Part shown: positions 1 to 6,929 of the stretch, in pieces
Position numbering within the stretch: position 1 is the stretch's first letter
Layout: each line of letters starts with the position of its first letter
Translations under genes and position numbers: made by a program
NCBI RefSeq assembly: GCF_031583065.1
Contig: NZ_CP134053.1
Span: 3,286,001-3,350,000, forward strand
Length of the DNA stretch: 64,000 nucleotides
Source: Streptomyces sp. CGMCC 4.7035
GTDB taxonomy: Bacteria; Actinomycetota; Actinomycetes; Streptomycetales; Streptomycetaceae
Direction: 5' to 3'
Notes under the pieces: generated by a model
What the model was told of the DNA's origin: nothing
What the model saw: only the letters and a program-made list of their open reading frames with translations
The model's database searches: none

Positions 1-1058
1 GTGGTGGTCTCGGTGCTCACACCGGACTGGCTGTCGTACGACTCGCCCTGGATCGCGCTGTACGCGTCCCGGTTGCCGGAGGGCGGGGTCGTGGTACCGC
101 TCCCACCGGACTGGAGGACCTGCACGTAGTCGACGACCATCGGGTGGCCGGACTCGGTGCCGCTGTCCAGACCGCCGCCGAGCGCGTCCGGGAAGGCGCC
201 GCCCATCGCCACGTTCAGGATGACGAAGAAGCCATGGCTCGTGGCATTGGCCCAGGTCGTCGCGTCGACCTGGCTCGACGTGACCGTGTGGTAGTTGACG
301 CCGTCGACGTAGAAGCGGATCGCCTCGGGGCTCACCGAGCGGTCCCACTCCATGGTGTAGGTGTGGAAGCCGGACTGACACGTCGTGCCCGGACACGCCG
401 TGTTGTTGCCGATGCCGGTGGTCTCGTTGCACGGGCCGCCCGGGTTGGTGCCGCAGTGCATCGTCGCCCACACCTTGTTCAGGCCCTGGACGTTCTCCAT
501 GATGTCCAGCTCGCCGACGCCAGGCCAGTTCTGGTAGTTGCCCCGGTAGGGTGCTCCCAGCATCCAGAAGGCCGGCCAGTAGCCCTCGGCGGCGGTGCCG
601 GTGACGTTCGGCATCTGGAGGCGGGCCTCGACCCGCAGCTTGCCGCCGGACGGGGGCTGGAAGTCGGTGCGGGTGGTCTCGATACGGCCCGAGGTCCAGT
701 TGCCGGCGGAGTCGCGCAGCGGGGTGATGCGCAGGTTCCCGTTGCCGTCGAGCGAGACGTTGTTCGTGCTTGACGTCATCGTCTCGACCTCGCCGGTACC
801 CCAGTTGGCGGGGCCGCCCGGATACGAAGTCCCGGTGTCGTACTGCCAGTTGCCGGTGCTGACCCCGGAGCCGGCCGCGCCGTTGAAGTCGTCGAGGAAG
901 ACCTGGGTCCAGCCCGACGGGGGAGTGGGGGCGGAGGCGTTCGCGGGCAGGGTGACGGCCGTGGCGGCGGCCACGGCCAGACCCATGGTGCCGAGTACGG
1001 CCAGGAGTGCGCGGCGCAGGGAACGGCGTCTTGCGGGTGTGCCGGAAGTTTCGTTCAT
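1..1058 (-). CDS. Secreted GH16 endo-beta-glucanase with C-terminal CBM (3' end off window)
   Basis: A secreted glycoside hydrolase family 16 enzyme, the family of laminarinases and other endo-1,3(4)-beta-glucanases. The ATG is at 1058 and translation runs left past position 1, so the C-terminus is not visible. Residues 1-43 are a signal peptide with an arginine-rich start, a hydrophobic core and an NASA-like cleavage site. The family motif GELDIMEN lies near residue 185; its first and last glutamates are the expected nucleophile and acid/base. After about residue 320 a Gly/Ser/Thr/Pro linker leads to AYSAIQGESYDSQSG, which resembles the start of a CBM6 module. A CebR-like palindrome sits about 70 bp upstream. 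Substrate preference within GH16 cannot be fixed from sequence alone. Confidence 0.93.
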   Translation of the reverse strand, partial: MNETSGTPARRRSLRRALLAVLGTMGLAVAAATAVTLPANASAPTPPSGWTQVFLDDFNGAAGSGVSTGNWQYDTGTSYPGGPANWGTGEVETMTSSTNNVSLDGNGNLRITPLRDSAGNWTSGRIETTRTDFQPPSGGKLRVEARLQMPNVTGTAAEGYWPAFWMLGAPYRGNYQNWPGVGELDIMENVQGLNKVWATMHCGTNPGGPCNETTGIGNNTACPGTTCQSGFHTYTMEWDRSVSPEAIRFYVDGVNYHTVTSSQVDATTWANATSHGFFVILNVAMGGAFPDALGGGLDSGTESGHPMVVDYVQVLQSGGSGTTTPPSGNRDAYSAIQGESYDSQSGVSTETT

Positions 1059-1128
1059 GGGCTGCCTCTTCGTACGGAGTGGGGGTGTGCGGGTGCGTCC
1101 GAGCGCCGGGGAGGTGCACGGATGGTCT

Positions 1129-1142
1129 TGAGAGCGCTCTCA
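1129..1142. promoter_or_regulatory. LacI-family (CebR-like) operator upstream of the GH16 gene
   Basis: TGAGAGCGCTCTCA is a perfect 14-bp palindrome centred on CG. It differs by one symmetric pair of bases from the cellulose-utilisation CebR box known in Streptomyces (TGGGAGCGCTCCCA). It lies 71-84 bp upstream of the GH16 start codon, where it could overlap the promoter. No cebR gene is in the window, so the repressor is inferred. Confidence 0.75.
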
Positions 1143-1281
1143 GGCCGCGCGGCCAATGTGCTCTCCGGCACTCCAGCCGTCAAGAGGTAAAGCCGAGAAA
1201 GTCCTTTGGCCGTACGGGAGTTCAGGGGATGAAACGGGAGGCGTGCGGCGCGCTGCCGGAGAGCGCTCCCCGCCTTCCGGT

Positions 1282-1510
1282 CCGCTGTACGGCTGGGGCT
1301 GCTGCTGCTGCGTGTCGGTGTCCGGCGTACGGCTGGGGCTGCTGCGTTTCCGTGTCCGCCGTACGGCCGGGGCTGCTGCGTGTCCGTGTCCGTGTCCGCC
1401 GTACGGACGGGAGTTGCGTGTCCGTGTCCGCCCTACGGCCGGGAGCCGCGATTCCGTGTCCGCCGCGCGGCAAGGGCTGTTCGCAGTCCGTGTCCGTCCG
1501 ACGGTGCGGT
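1282..1510. repeat. Degenerate tandem repeat, seven 32-40 bp units
   Basis: Seven units start at 1282, 1322, 1356, 1396, 1428, 1460 and 1494, giving unit lengths of 40, 34, 40, 32, 32 and 34 bp. The core is CCGCCGTACGGC followed by GGGGCTGCTGCG and CCGTGT. Length changes are even-numbered, and in one unit an internal TGTCCG hexamer is duplicated. It lies between the 3' end of the IclR gene and the GH16 promoter. No credible gene is present in 1143-1584. Confidence 0.85.
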
Positions 1511-1584
1511 CCGTCCGCCGCGGGTGAGGGGGACCGGCTGCCCCGGTCGGCCGCTTGAGCCCGCCGCGCCCGCGCGCGACGCGC

Positions 1585-2361
1585 TCAGTGTGACTGCGGC
1601 TGCCATCCCAGCGCCCGCGAGATCCCCCGCGCCGCGACCCGTACCGCCGGGATCAACCCCGGCACCTGTGCTCCGAGCCGGGGCACGACGACCGACACCG
1701 CCGCCGTCACCGCGCCCTCCCGTCCGCGTACCGGGGCCGCCACCGACAGCGCGTCGTCGGTGACCTGACGGCTGCTCACCGCCACGCCAGAGCGCCGCAC
1801 CTCGGCCAGCTCCCGGCGCAGTCGCCCCGGATCCGTGATGGTGTGCGGGGTGAACGCGGCCAGCGGCCCGTCGCAGTACTCCTCCTGGAACGCCTGGTCG
1901 CTGTGGGCCAGCAGCGCGAGCCCCACCCCGGTGGCGTGCAGCGGCCAGCGCGCGCCGACCCGGATGTGCACGCCGACGGCCGAGCGCCCGGAGATCCACT
2001 CGATGTACACGACCTCGGCGCCGTCGCGCACCGCCAGCTGCACGTTCTCGTGCGTCGCCTCGTACAGGTCCTCCAGGTACGGCAGCGCGACCTGCCGCAG
2101 CGCGAGCCCGCGCGGGGCGAGCGCGGCGACCTCCCACAGCCGCAGGCCCACGTGGTAGACACCGTCCGCGTCCCGCTCCAGCGCGCCCCACTCGGTCAGC
2201 GCGCCGACCAGCCGGTGCGCGGTGGTCAGGGTGAGCCCGGCCCGGCGGCTGATGTCGGTCAGGCAGAGCGCCGGGTGCGCGTGGTCGAAGGCGGCGAGCA
2301 CGGCGAGCAGCCGGTCGGGCGCCGATCGTGCCGCCTGTCCCCGCACGGCGTCGGTGGTCAT
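1585..2361 (-). CDS. IclR-family transcriptional regulator
   Basis: A 258-residue regulator with the two-domain IclR plan. Residues about 12-75 form the N-terminal winged helix (LTDISRRAGLTLTTAHRLVG), and about 85-250 the IclR effector-binding domain (VVYIEWISG, LHATGVGLALLA, SRQVTDDALSVAAPV). The ATG at 2361 is 10 bp after the stop of the MarR gene, so both are probably on one transcript divergent from the aromatic-acid operon. Family members usually bind aromatic acids or short organic acids, so a second regulator of that operon is plausible. The effector cannot be read from the sequence. Confidence 0.93.
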   Translation of the reverse strand: MTTDAVRGQAARSAPDRLLAVLAAFDHAHPALCLTDISRRAGLTLTTAHRLVGALTEWGALERDADGVYHVGLRLWEVAALAPRGLALRQVALPYLEDLYEATHENVQLAVRDGAEVVYIEWISGRSAVGVHIRVGARWPLHATGVGLALLAHSDQAFQEEYCDGPLAAFTPHTITDPGRLRRELAEVRRSGVAVSSRQVTDDALSVAAPVRGREGAVTAAVSVVVPRLGAQVPGLIPAVRVAARGISRALGWQPQSH

Positions 2362-2371
2362 GGGCGCGGCG

Positions 2372-2833
2372 TCACCCGAGCCCGGTCTCGGCGACTTTCT
2401 GGAGCAGCGCGTGCAGGGTGTCCCGCTCGGCCGCGTCGAGTGGCTGGAGGAGGTCGTTGGTGACGCGCAGCCCGGCCTCGTCGGTGTCGCGCAGGAAGGC
2501 GCGGCCCGCCTCGGTCAGCACGACGATGCGGCTGCGCCGGTCGTCGGGGGACGGGCGACGCTCGGCGAAACCGAGCTTCTCCAGGTCGTCGACCAGGCCC
2601 ACGATCGCGCTCGGGTCGTAACCGAGGGAGGTGCTCAGCTCCCGCTGGAGGGCGCCCTCGGAGGTGGCGAGGAAACGCAGCAGCGCGTAGTGGCGCAGGC
2701 GCAGGCCCGACTCCTGGAGGAAGGTGTTGAACAACTGCCCGGAACGCAGCCCGAGCCGGTACAGCAGATAGCCCGTGTCCGAGTGCAGCCCGCGCATCCA
2801 CGGCTCCCGGGCGTCGATGGGGGCAGTGCCCAC
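2372..2833 (-). CDS. MarR-family regulator (CouR/PhdR-like)
   Basis: A MarR-type winged-helix regulator of 153 residues when started at GTG 2833. A shorter start at ATG 2797 (141 residues) has a clearer GGGAG ribosome site, so the N-terminus is uncertain. The DNA-binding core includes LQRELSTSLGYDPSAIVGLV and the wing motif ERRPSPDDRRSRIV. It is divergent from a four-gene operon of CoA-dependent phenylpropanoid side-chain enzymes. In Rhodococcus and Corynebacterium equivalent operons are repressed by MarR proteins CouR and PhdR, relieved by hydroxycinnamoyl-CoA. An equivalent role here is inferred from context. It is followed at 10 bp by the IclR gene. Confidence 0.9.
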   Translation of the reverse strand: MGTAPIDAREPWMRGLHSDTGYLLYRLGLRSGQLFNTFLQESGLRLRHYALLRFLATSEGALQRELSTSLGYDPSAIVGLVDDLEKLGFAERRPSPDDRRSRIVVLTEAGRAFLRDTDEAGLRVTNDLLQPLDAAERDTLHALLQKVAETGLG

Positions 2834-2959
2834 GGCGATTTCTGCGGCGTGCTGCTGGCCGGTGATGACGGGCTCCCTGGGCCGGGCCCCCGGACGGAGG
2901 CGGGACGTGCGTGCTTCCCCACAGCATGCCGCACAGACCGGTGGGCAACAACTATTGAC

Positions 2960-2975
2960 GACAACAATGATTGTC
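2960..2975. promoter_or_regulatory. Candidate MarR operator in the divergent promoter region
   Basis: GACAACAATGATTGTC is an imperfect palindrome (12 of 16 positions symmetric) in an AT-rich island between the MarR and SDR starts. A related CAACAACTATTG lies just left at 2946-2957. Size, position and sequence style fit a MarR-type operator that could control both directions. Confidence 0.55.
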
Positions 2976-3052
2976 CTTAGCTTCGATTTCGCAACCCGCC
3001 GCCGGTGGCCGCAGCGCAGCCGGCGGCCGACCCGTCTGGAAGGGACCCGCTC

Positions 3053-3970
3053 GTGCCCAGCATCGATCTCACCGGCAAGGTGGCCGTCGTCACCGGCAGC
3101 GGCCGTGGCCTCGGCCTGGCCTACGCGCACGCCCTGGCCGCCCACGGCGCCTCCGTGGTCGTGAACGACGTCGACGAGGCCGTGGCCGAGCAGGCCGTCA
3201 AGTCCGTCACCGAGGCGGGAGGCAAGGCCGTCGCCGAGGTCGTCGCGGTCGGCACCACGCAGGCCGCCGACCGGCTGGTCGCCCGCGCGGTGGAGGAGTT
3301 CGGCCGGCTCGACATCCTGGTCACCAACGCCGGCATCCTGCGGGACAAGGTGCTGTGGAAGATGACCGACGACGACTTCGACGCGGTGATCACCACCCAT
3401 CTCAAGGGCACCTTCACCTGCGCCCGGGCCGCCGCCGTGCGGATGCGCGAACAGGGCGAGGGCGGCAGCCTGATCCTGGTCGGCTCCCCTGCGGGACAGC
3501 GCGGCAACTTCGGCCAGACGAACTACGCCGCCGCGAAGGCGGGCATCGCCGCCATGGCCCGTACCTGGTCGATGGAGCTGGCCCGGGCGAACATCACCGT
3601 CAACGCGATCGTCCCGGTCGCCGCCACCGCCATGACCGAGACCATCCCGGCCTTCGCCCCCTACGTCGAGGCCATGAAGAACGGCGAGCCGCTGCCCGGC
3701 TTCCTGCGCAAGGGCGAGGGCTTCGGCACCCCCGAGGACTGCGCCGCCCTCGTCCCCTTCCTCGCCTCCGAGGCCGCCCGGGGCGTCACCGGCCAGGCCA
3801 TCGGCATCGGCGGCGACAAGGTGGCACTCTGGTCGCATCCGCAGGAGATCAGGGCGGCGTACGCGGACGGCGGCTGGTCCCCGGACACCCTCGCCGACGT
3901 CTGGGCCACCTCGGTAGGCGCGGAGCCGCAGACCGTCGGCATCCCGGCGCCGAAGTTCCCGGAGGCGTGA
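3053..3970 (+). CDS. SDR-family 3-hydroxyacyl-CoA dehydrogenase (CouN/PhdB-like)
   Basis: A 305-residue classical short-chain dehydrogenase. The cofactor motif TGSGRGLG is at residues 14-21, TNAGI follows the fourth strand, and the active site has a serine in VGSPAG plus NYAAAKAG (Tyr and Lys near 159-163). The GTG at 3053 is chosen because GGAAGGGA lies 7 bp upstream; a GTG at 3005 lacks such a site. It is the first gene of the operon and its TGA shares one base with the next ATG. In the phenylpropanoid pathway this enzyme would oxidise the 3-hydroxy-3-arylpropionyl-CoA to the beta-ketoacyl-CoA. The general family is certain; the substrate is inferred from neighbours. Confidence 0.9.
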   Translation: MPSIDLTGKVAVVTGSGRGLGLAYAHALAAHGASVVVNDVDEAVAEQAVKSVTEAGGKAVAEVVAVGTTQAADRLVARAVEEFGRLDILVTNAGILRDKVLWKMTDDDFDAVITTHLKGTFTCARAAAVRMREQGEGGSLILVGSPAGQRGNFGQTNYAAAKAGIAAMARTWSMELARANITVNAIVPVAATAMTETIPAFAPYVEAMKNGEPLPGFLRKGEGFGTPEDCAALVPFLASEAARGVTGQAIGIGGDKVALWSHPQEIRAAYADGGWSPDTLADVWATSVGAEPQTVGIPAPKFPEA

Positions 3971-4845
3971 TGGACATCGGCCAACTCGTCGCGATCGACG
4001 TCCACACGCACTGCGAGGTGTCCTCCCAAGGCCACTCCTCCCTGGACGACGACCTCCACGACGCCTCCTCCGCCTACTTCAAGGTCGAGGGCAAGCGGAA
4101 GCCGACCTTGGAGGAGACGGCCGCGTACTACCGCGAGCGCAACATGGCCGCCGTGGTCTTCACGGTCGACGCCGAGTCCGCGACCGGAACCGAGCCCGTC
4201 CCGAACGAGGAGATCGCCGAGGCCGCCGCCGCCAACCCGGACGTGCTGATCCCCTTCGCCTCCATCGACCCCTTCCGCGGCAAGGCGGGGGTCCGGCAGG
4301 CCCGCCGCATGGTCGAGGAGTACGGGGTGAAGGGCTTCAAGTTCCACCCCAGCATCCAGGGGTTCTTCCCCAACGACCGCTCGGTGGCGTACGACCTGTA
4401 CGAGGTGATCGAGGAGACGGGCACCATCGCCCTCTTCCACACCGGCCAGACGGGCATCGGCGCCGGAGTCCCCGGCGGGGGCGGGATCAGGCTCAAGTAC
4501 TCCAACCCCCTCCACGTGGACGACGTCGCCGCGGACTTCCCCCATCTGAAGATCATCCTGGCGCATCCGTCCTTCCCCTGGCAGGACGAGGCGCTCGCGG
4601 TGGCCACACACAAGCCGGGCGTTCACATCGACCTGTCCGGCTGGTCGCCGAAGTACTTCCCGCCGCAGCTCGTGCAGTACGCCAACACACTGCTGAAGGA
4701 CAAGGTCCTCTTCGGCTCCGACTACCCCGTCCTCACCCCCGACCGCTGGCTCGCCGACTTCGCCAAGCTGTCGATCAAGGACGAGGTCCGGCCGAAGATC
4801 CTCAAGGAGAACGCCGCCCGAGTGCTCGGGCTGACCACACCGTAA
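3970..4845 (+). CDS. Amidohydrolase-2 family beta-ketoacyl-CoA hydrolase (CouO/PhdC-like)
   Basis: A 291-residue TIM-barrel metal hydrolase of the amidohydrolase-2 group. The opening IDVHTHCE gives the HxH metal ligands. GFKFHPSIQGF, LFHTGQ, IILAHPSFPW and the late LFGSDYPV (catalytic Asp) follow in family order. It overlaps the SDR stop by one base (TGATG) and is 10 bp before the ligase. Proteins of this type next to an acyl-CoA ligase, SDR and hydratase are known as 4-hydroxyphenyl-beta-ketoacyl-CoA hydrolases in actinobacterial cinnamate catabolism. There they release the aromatic acid from the C2-shortened side chain. A decarboxylase activity, seen in other family members, is the main alternative. 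Confidence 0.87.
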   Translation: MDIGQLVAIDVHTHCEVSSQGHSSLDDDLHDASSAYFKVEGKRKPTLEETAAYYRERNMAAVVFTVDAESATGTEPVPNEEIAEAAAANPDVLIPFASIDPFRGKAGVRQARRMVEEYGVKGFKFHPSIQGFFPNDRSVAYDLYEVIEETGTIALFHTGQTGIGAGVPGGGGIRLKYSNPLHVDDVAADFPHLKIILAHPSFPWQDEALAVATHKPGVHIDLSGWSPKYFPPQLVQYANTLLKDKVLFGSDYPVLTPDRWLADFAKLSIKDEVRPKILKENAARVLGLTTP

Positions 4846-4855
4846 GGGGCGTGAG

Positions 4856-6382
4856 ATGCGCAATGAGGGACTGGGGTCGTGGCCCGCACGCCGGGCCCGC
4901 AAGACCCCGCACCGCACCGCCCTGATCCACGGGGACCGGAACATCACCTACGCGGAGCTGTACGAGCGCACCACCCGCCTCGCGCACGCGCTGCGCACCC
5001 GTGGCGTCCGCCGCGGCGACCGGATCGCCCATCTCGGCCCCAACCACCCCGCGTACCTGGAGACGCTCTTCGCGGCCGGCACCCTGGGCGCGGTCTTCGT
5101 ACCGCTCAACACCCGCCTCGCCGGACCCGAGATCGCCTACCAGCTCGCCGACTCGGGCGCCAAGGCCCTCGTCTACGCGCCCTCGCACGCCGGCCTCGTC
5201 GCGGGACTCCCGGGCAGCACCGACGTCCGTACCTACGTGGAAGTGGGCCCCGAATACGAGGAGTTGCTCACCGCGGCGAGCGACGAGACGATCGACCAGC
5301 CCGTCGCCCCCGACGACACCTGCATCATCATGTACACCTCGGGGACCACGGGCCGCCCCAAGGGCGCCATGCTCACGCACGGCAACCTGATCTGGAACGC
5401 GTTCAACGTCCTCGTCGACCACGACCTCGTCGCCGACGAACGCGCCCTGGTCTGCGCCCCGTTGTTCCACACGGCCGGGCTGAACATGCTCACCCTGCCG
5501 GTCCTGCTCAAGGGCGGCACCTGCGTCCTGGTCGAGGCCTTCGACCCGGAGGCCACCTTCGACGTGATCGAACGCCACCGGATCACCTTCATGTTCGGCG
5601 TTCCCACCATGTTCGACCAGGTGGCGCGGCATCCGCGCTGGGCCCGGGCCGACCTGTCCAGCCTGCGGATCCTCACCTGCGGCGGCTCGCCCGTGCCGAC
5701 CCCGCTGATCGCCGCGTACCAGGAGCGCGGGCTCACCTTCCTCCAGGGTTACGGCATGACCGAGGCCGCGCCCGGCACGCTCTTCCTGGACGCCGAGCAC
5801 GCGGTGAGCAAGGCCGGTTCGGCCGGGGTGCCCCACTTCTTCAGCGACGTACGGGTCGTCCGGCCCGACCTCACCCCCGTCGACGTCGGCGAGACCGGCG
5901 AGGTCGTCGTGCGCGGTCCGCACGTCATGCCCGGCTACTGGGGACTGCCCGAGGAGACCGCGGCCGTGTTCGCCGACGGCTGGTTCCGCAGCGGGGACGC
6001 GGCCCAGGTCGACGAGGACGGATACGTGTACATCGTCGACCGCATAAAGGACATGATCATCTCGGGTGGGGAGAACATCTACCCCGCCGAGATCGAGGAC
6101 CAGCTCCTCACCCATCCGGACATCGTCGAGTGCGCGGTCATCGGCGTCGCCGACGACAAGTGGGGCGAGGTGCCGCGCGCGGTCGTCGTCCCCCGCGAGG
6201 GCACCACGCTCGACCCCGACGACGTCATCGCCTCCCTCGCCGGGCGGCTCGCCAAATACAAGATCCCCAAATCGGTGGTGATCGCGGACGAACTCCCGCG
6301 CACCGCCTCGGGAAAACTCCTCAAGGCCCGTGTCCGCTCCCGGTACGGCGCGACCGACTCCCAGCCAAGGAAAACCATATGA
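4856..6382 (+). CDS. Aryl/acyl-CoA synthetase (CouL/PhdA-like)
   Basis: An ANL-superfamily ligase of 508 residues that would activate a carboxylic acid to its CoA thioester through an acyl-adenylate. The P-loop YTSGTTGRPKGAM is at about 160-172, GYGMTEAAPG at about 298, the hinge GWFRSGDAAQVDEDGY near 380, and the C-terminal catalytic lysine in PRTASGKLLK. ATG 4856 follows GGGGCGTGAG. The last codons overlap the MaoC start by four bases (ATGA), showing translational coupling. Its operon partners suggest p-coumarate, ferulate or a related hydroxycinnamate as substrate. A medium-chain fatty acid would be the alternative. Confidence 0.93.
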   Translation: MRNEGLGSWPARRARKTPHRTALIHGDRNITYAELYERTTRLAHALRTRGVRRGDRIAHLGPNHPAYLETLFAAGTLGAVFVPLNTRLAGPEIAYQLADSGAKALVYAPSHAGLVAGLPGSTDVRTYVEVGPEYEELLTAASDETIDQPVAPDDTCIIMYTSGTTGRPKGAMLTHGNLIWNAFNVLVDHDLVADERALVCAPLFHTAGLNMLTLPVLLKGGTCVLVEAFDPEATFDVIERHRITFMFGVPTMFDQVARHPRWARADLSSLRILTCGGSPVPTPLIAAYQERGLTFLQGYGMTEAAPGTLFLDAEHAVSKAGSAGVPHFFSDVRVVRPDLTPVDVGETGEVVVRGPHVMPGYWGLPEETAAVFADGWFRSGDAAQVDEDGYVYIVDRIKDMIISGGENIYPAEIEDQLLTHPDIVECAVIGVADDKWGEVPRAVVVPREGTTLDPDDVIASLAGRLAKYKIPKSVVIADELPRTASGKLLKARVRSRYGATDSQPRKTI

Positions 6383-6834
6383 GCATCACCGTCAACGGCC
6401 TCGACGAACTCAAGAAACTGGCCGGAAGTGACCTCGGCACCAGCGAGTGGATCGAGGTCACCCAGGAGCGGATCGACACCTTCGCCGACGCGACGGGCGA
6501 CCACCAGTGGATCCACGTCGACCCGGACAAGGCCGCGGAGGGGCCCTTCGGGGCGCCGATCGCCCACGGATACCTGACCCTCTCGCTGTTCATTCCGCTG
6601 TTCACCGAACTGCTGGAGGTCGAGGGGGTGTCGACGAAGGTCAACTACGGCCTGAACAAGGTGCGTTTCCCCTCGCCGGTCAAGGTGGGGTCCCGCATCC
6701 GGCTGGTGGGAAAGCTGGCGGCCGTCGATGAGGTGCCGGGCGGAGTCCAGATCACCGTTGACGGCACCATTGAGATCGAGGGCGGCGCGAAGCCTGCCGC
6801 CGTTCTGCAGAGCCTGTCGCGCTTCTACACCTGA
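6379..6834 (+). CDS. MaoC-like enoyl-CoA hydratase (CouM/PhdE role)
   Basis: A single hot-dog domain protein of 151 residues, the usual size of monofunctional MaoC/(R)-hydratases. The hydratase-2 motif appears as ATGDHQWIHVD at residues 38-48, with the catalytic Asp41 and His46. GAPIAHGYLTLSL then forms the central helix. The ATG overlaps the ligase stop by four bases. It would hydrate the arylacryloyl-CoA made by the ligase, giving the substrate of the SDR. A bidirectional hairpin follows 8 bp after its stop, so the operon ends here. Confidence 0.92.
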   Translation: MSITVNGLDELKKLAGSDLGTSEWIEVTQERIDTFADATGDHQWIHVDPDKAAEGPFGAPIAHGYLTLSLFIPLFTELLEVEGVSTKVNYGLNKVRFPSPVKVGSRIRLVGKLAAVDEVPGGVQITVDGTIEIEGGAKPAAVLQSLSRFYT

Positions 6835-6841
6835 CAGGTGG

Positions 6842-6901
6842 GTTCCCCGCGCCCCATGAGGGGCGCGGGGAACTGCGCGACCAGCCACCGACGGCCCGCG
6901 G
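6842..6901. terminator. Bidirectional hairpin within a dispersed Streptomyces intergenic repeat
   Basis: TTCCCCGCGCCCC at 6843-6855 pairs perfectly with GGGGCGCGGGGAA at 6860-6872 around a four-base loop. It is followed by AACTGCGCGACCAGCCACCG and GGCCCGCGG. The gene on each side points inward, so it can terminate both. The same consensus recurs near 26150-26230 and, inverted, at 35432-35481, and it resembles a repeat common between Streptomyces genes. Confidence 0.85.
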
Positions 6902-6929
6902 ATTTCGTACCGCGTCACCAGTGAAGCGC

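Noticed and set aside
1222..1763. Short frames in the repeat near the GH16 promoter
   Set aside because: They translate the tandem repeat into Cys/Val/Arg-rich low-complexity peptides in every frame, so the array is better treated as non-coding.
2834..3838. Leftward open frame extending the MarR gene to 488 residues
   Set aside because: The extra part is antisense to the well-supported SDR gene, has no domain pattern and lacks a ribosome site; the MarR start must be near 2797-2833.
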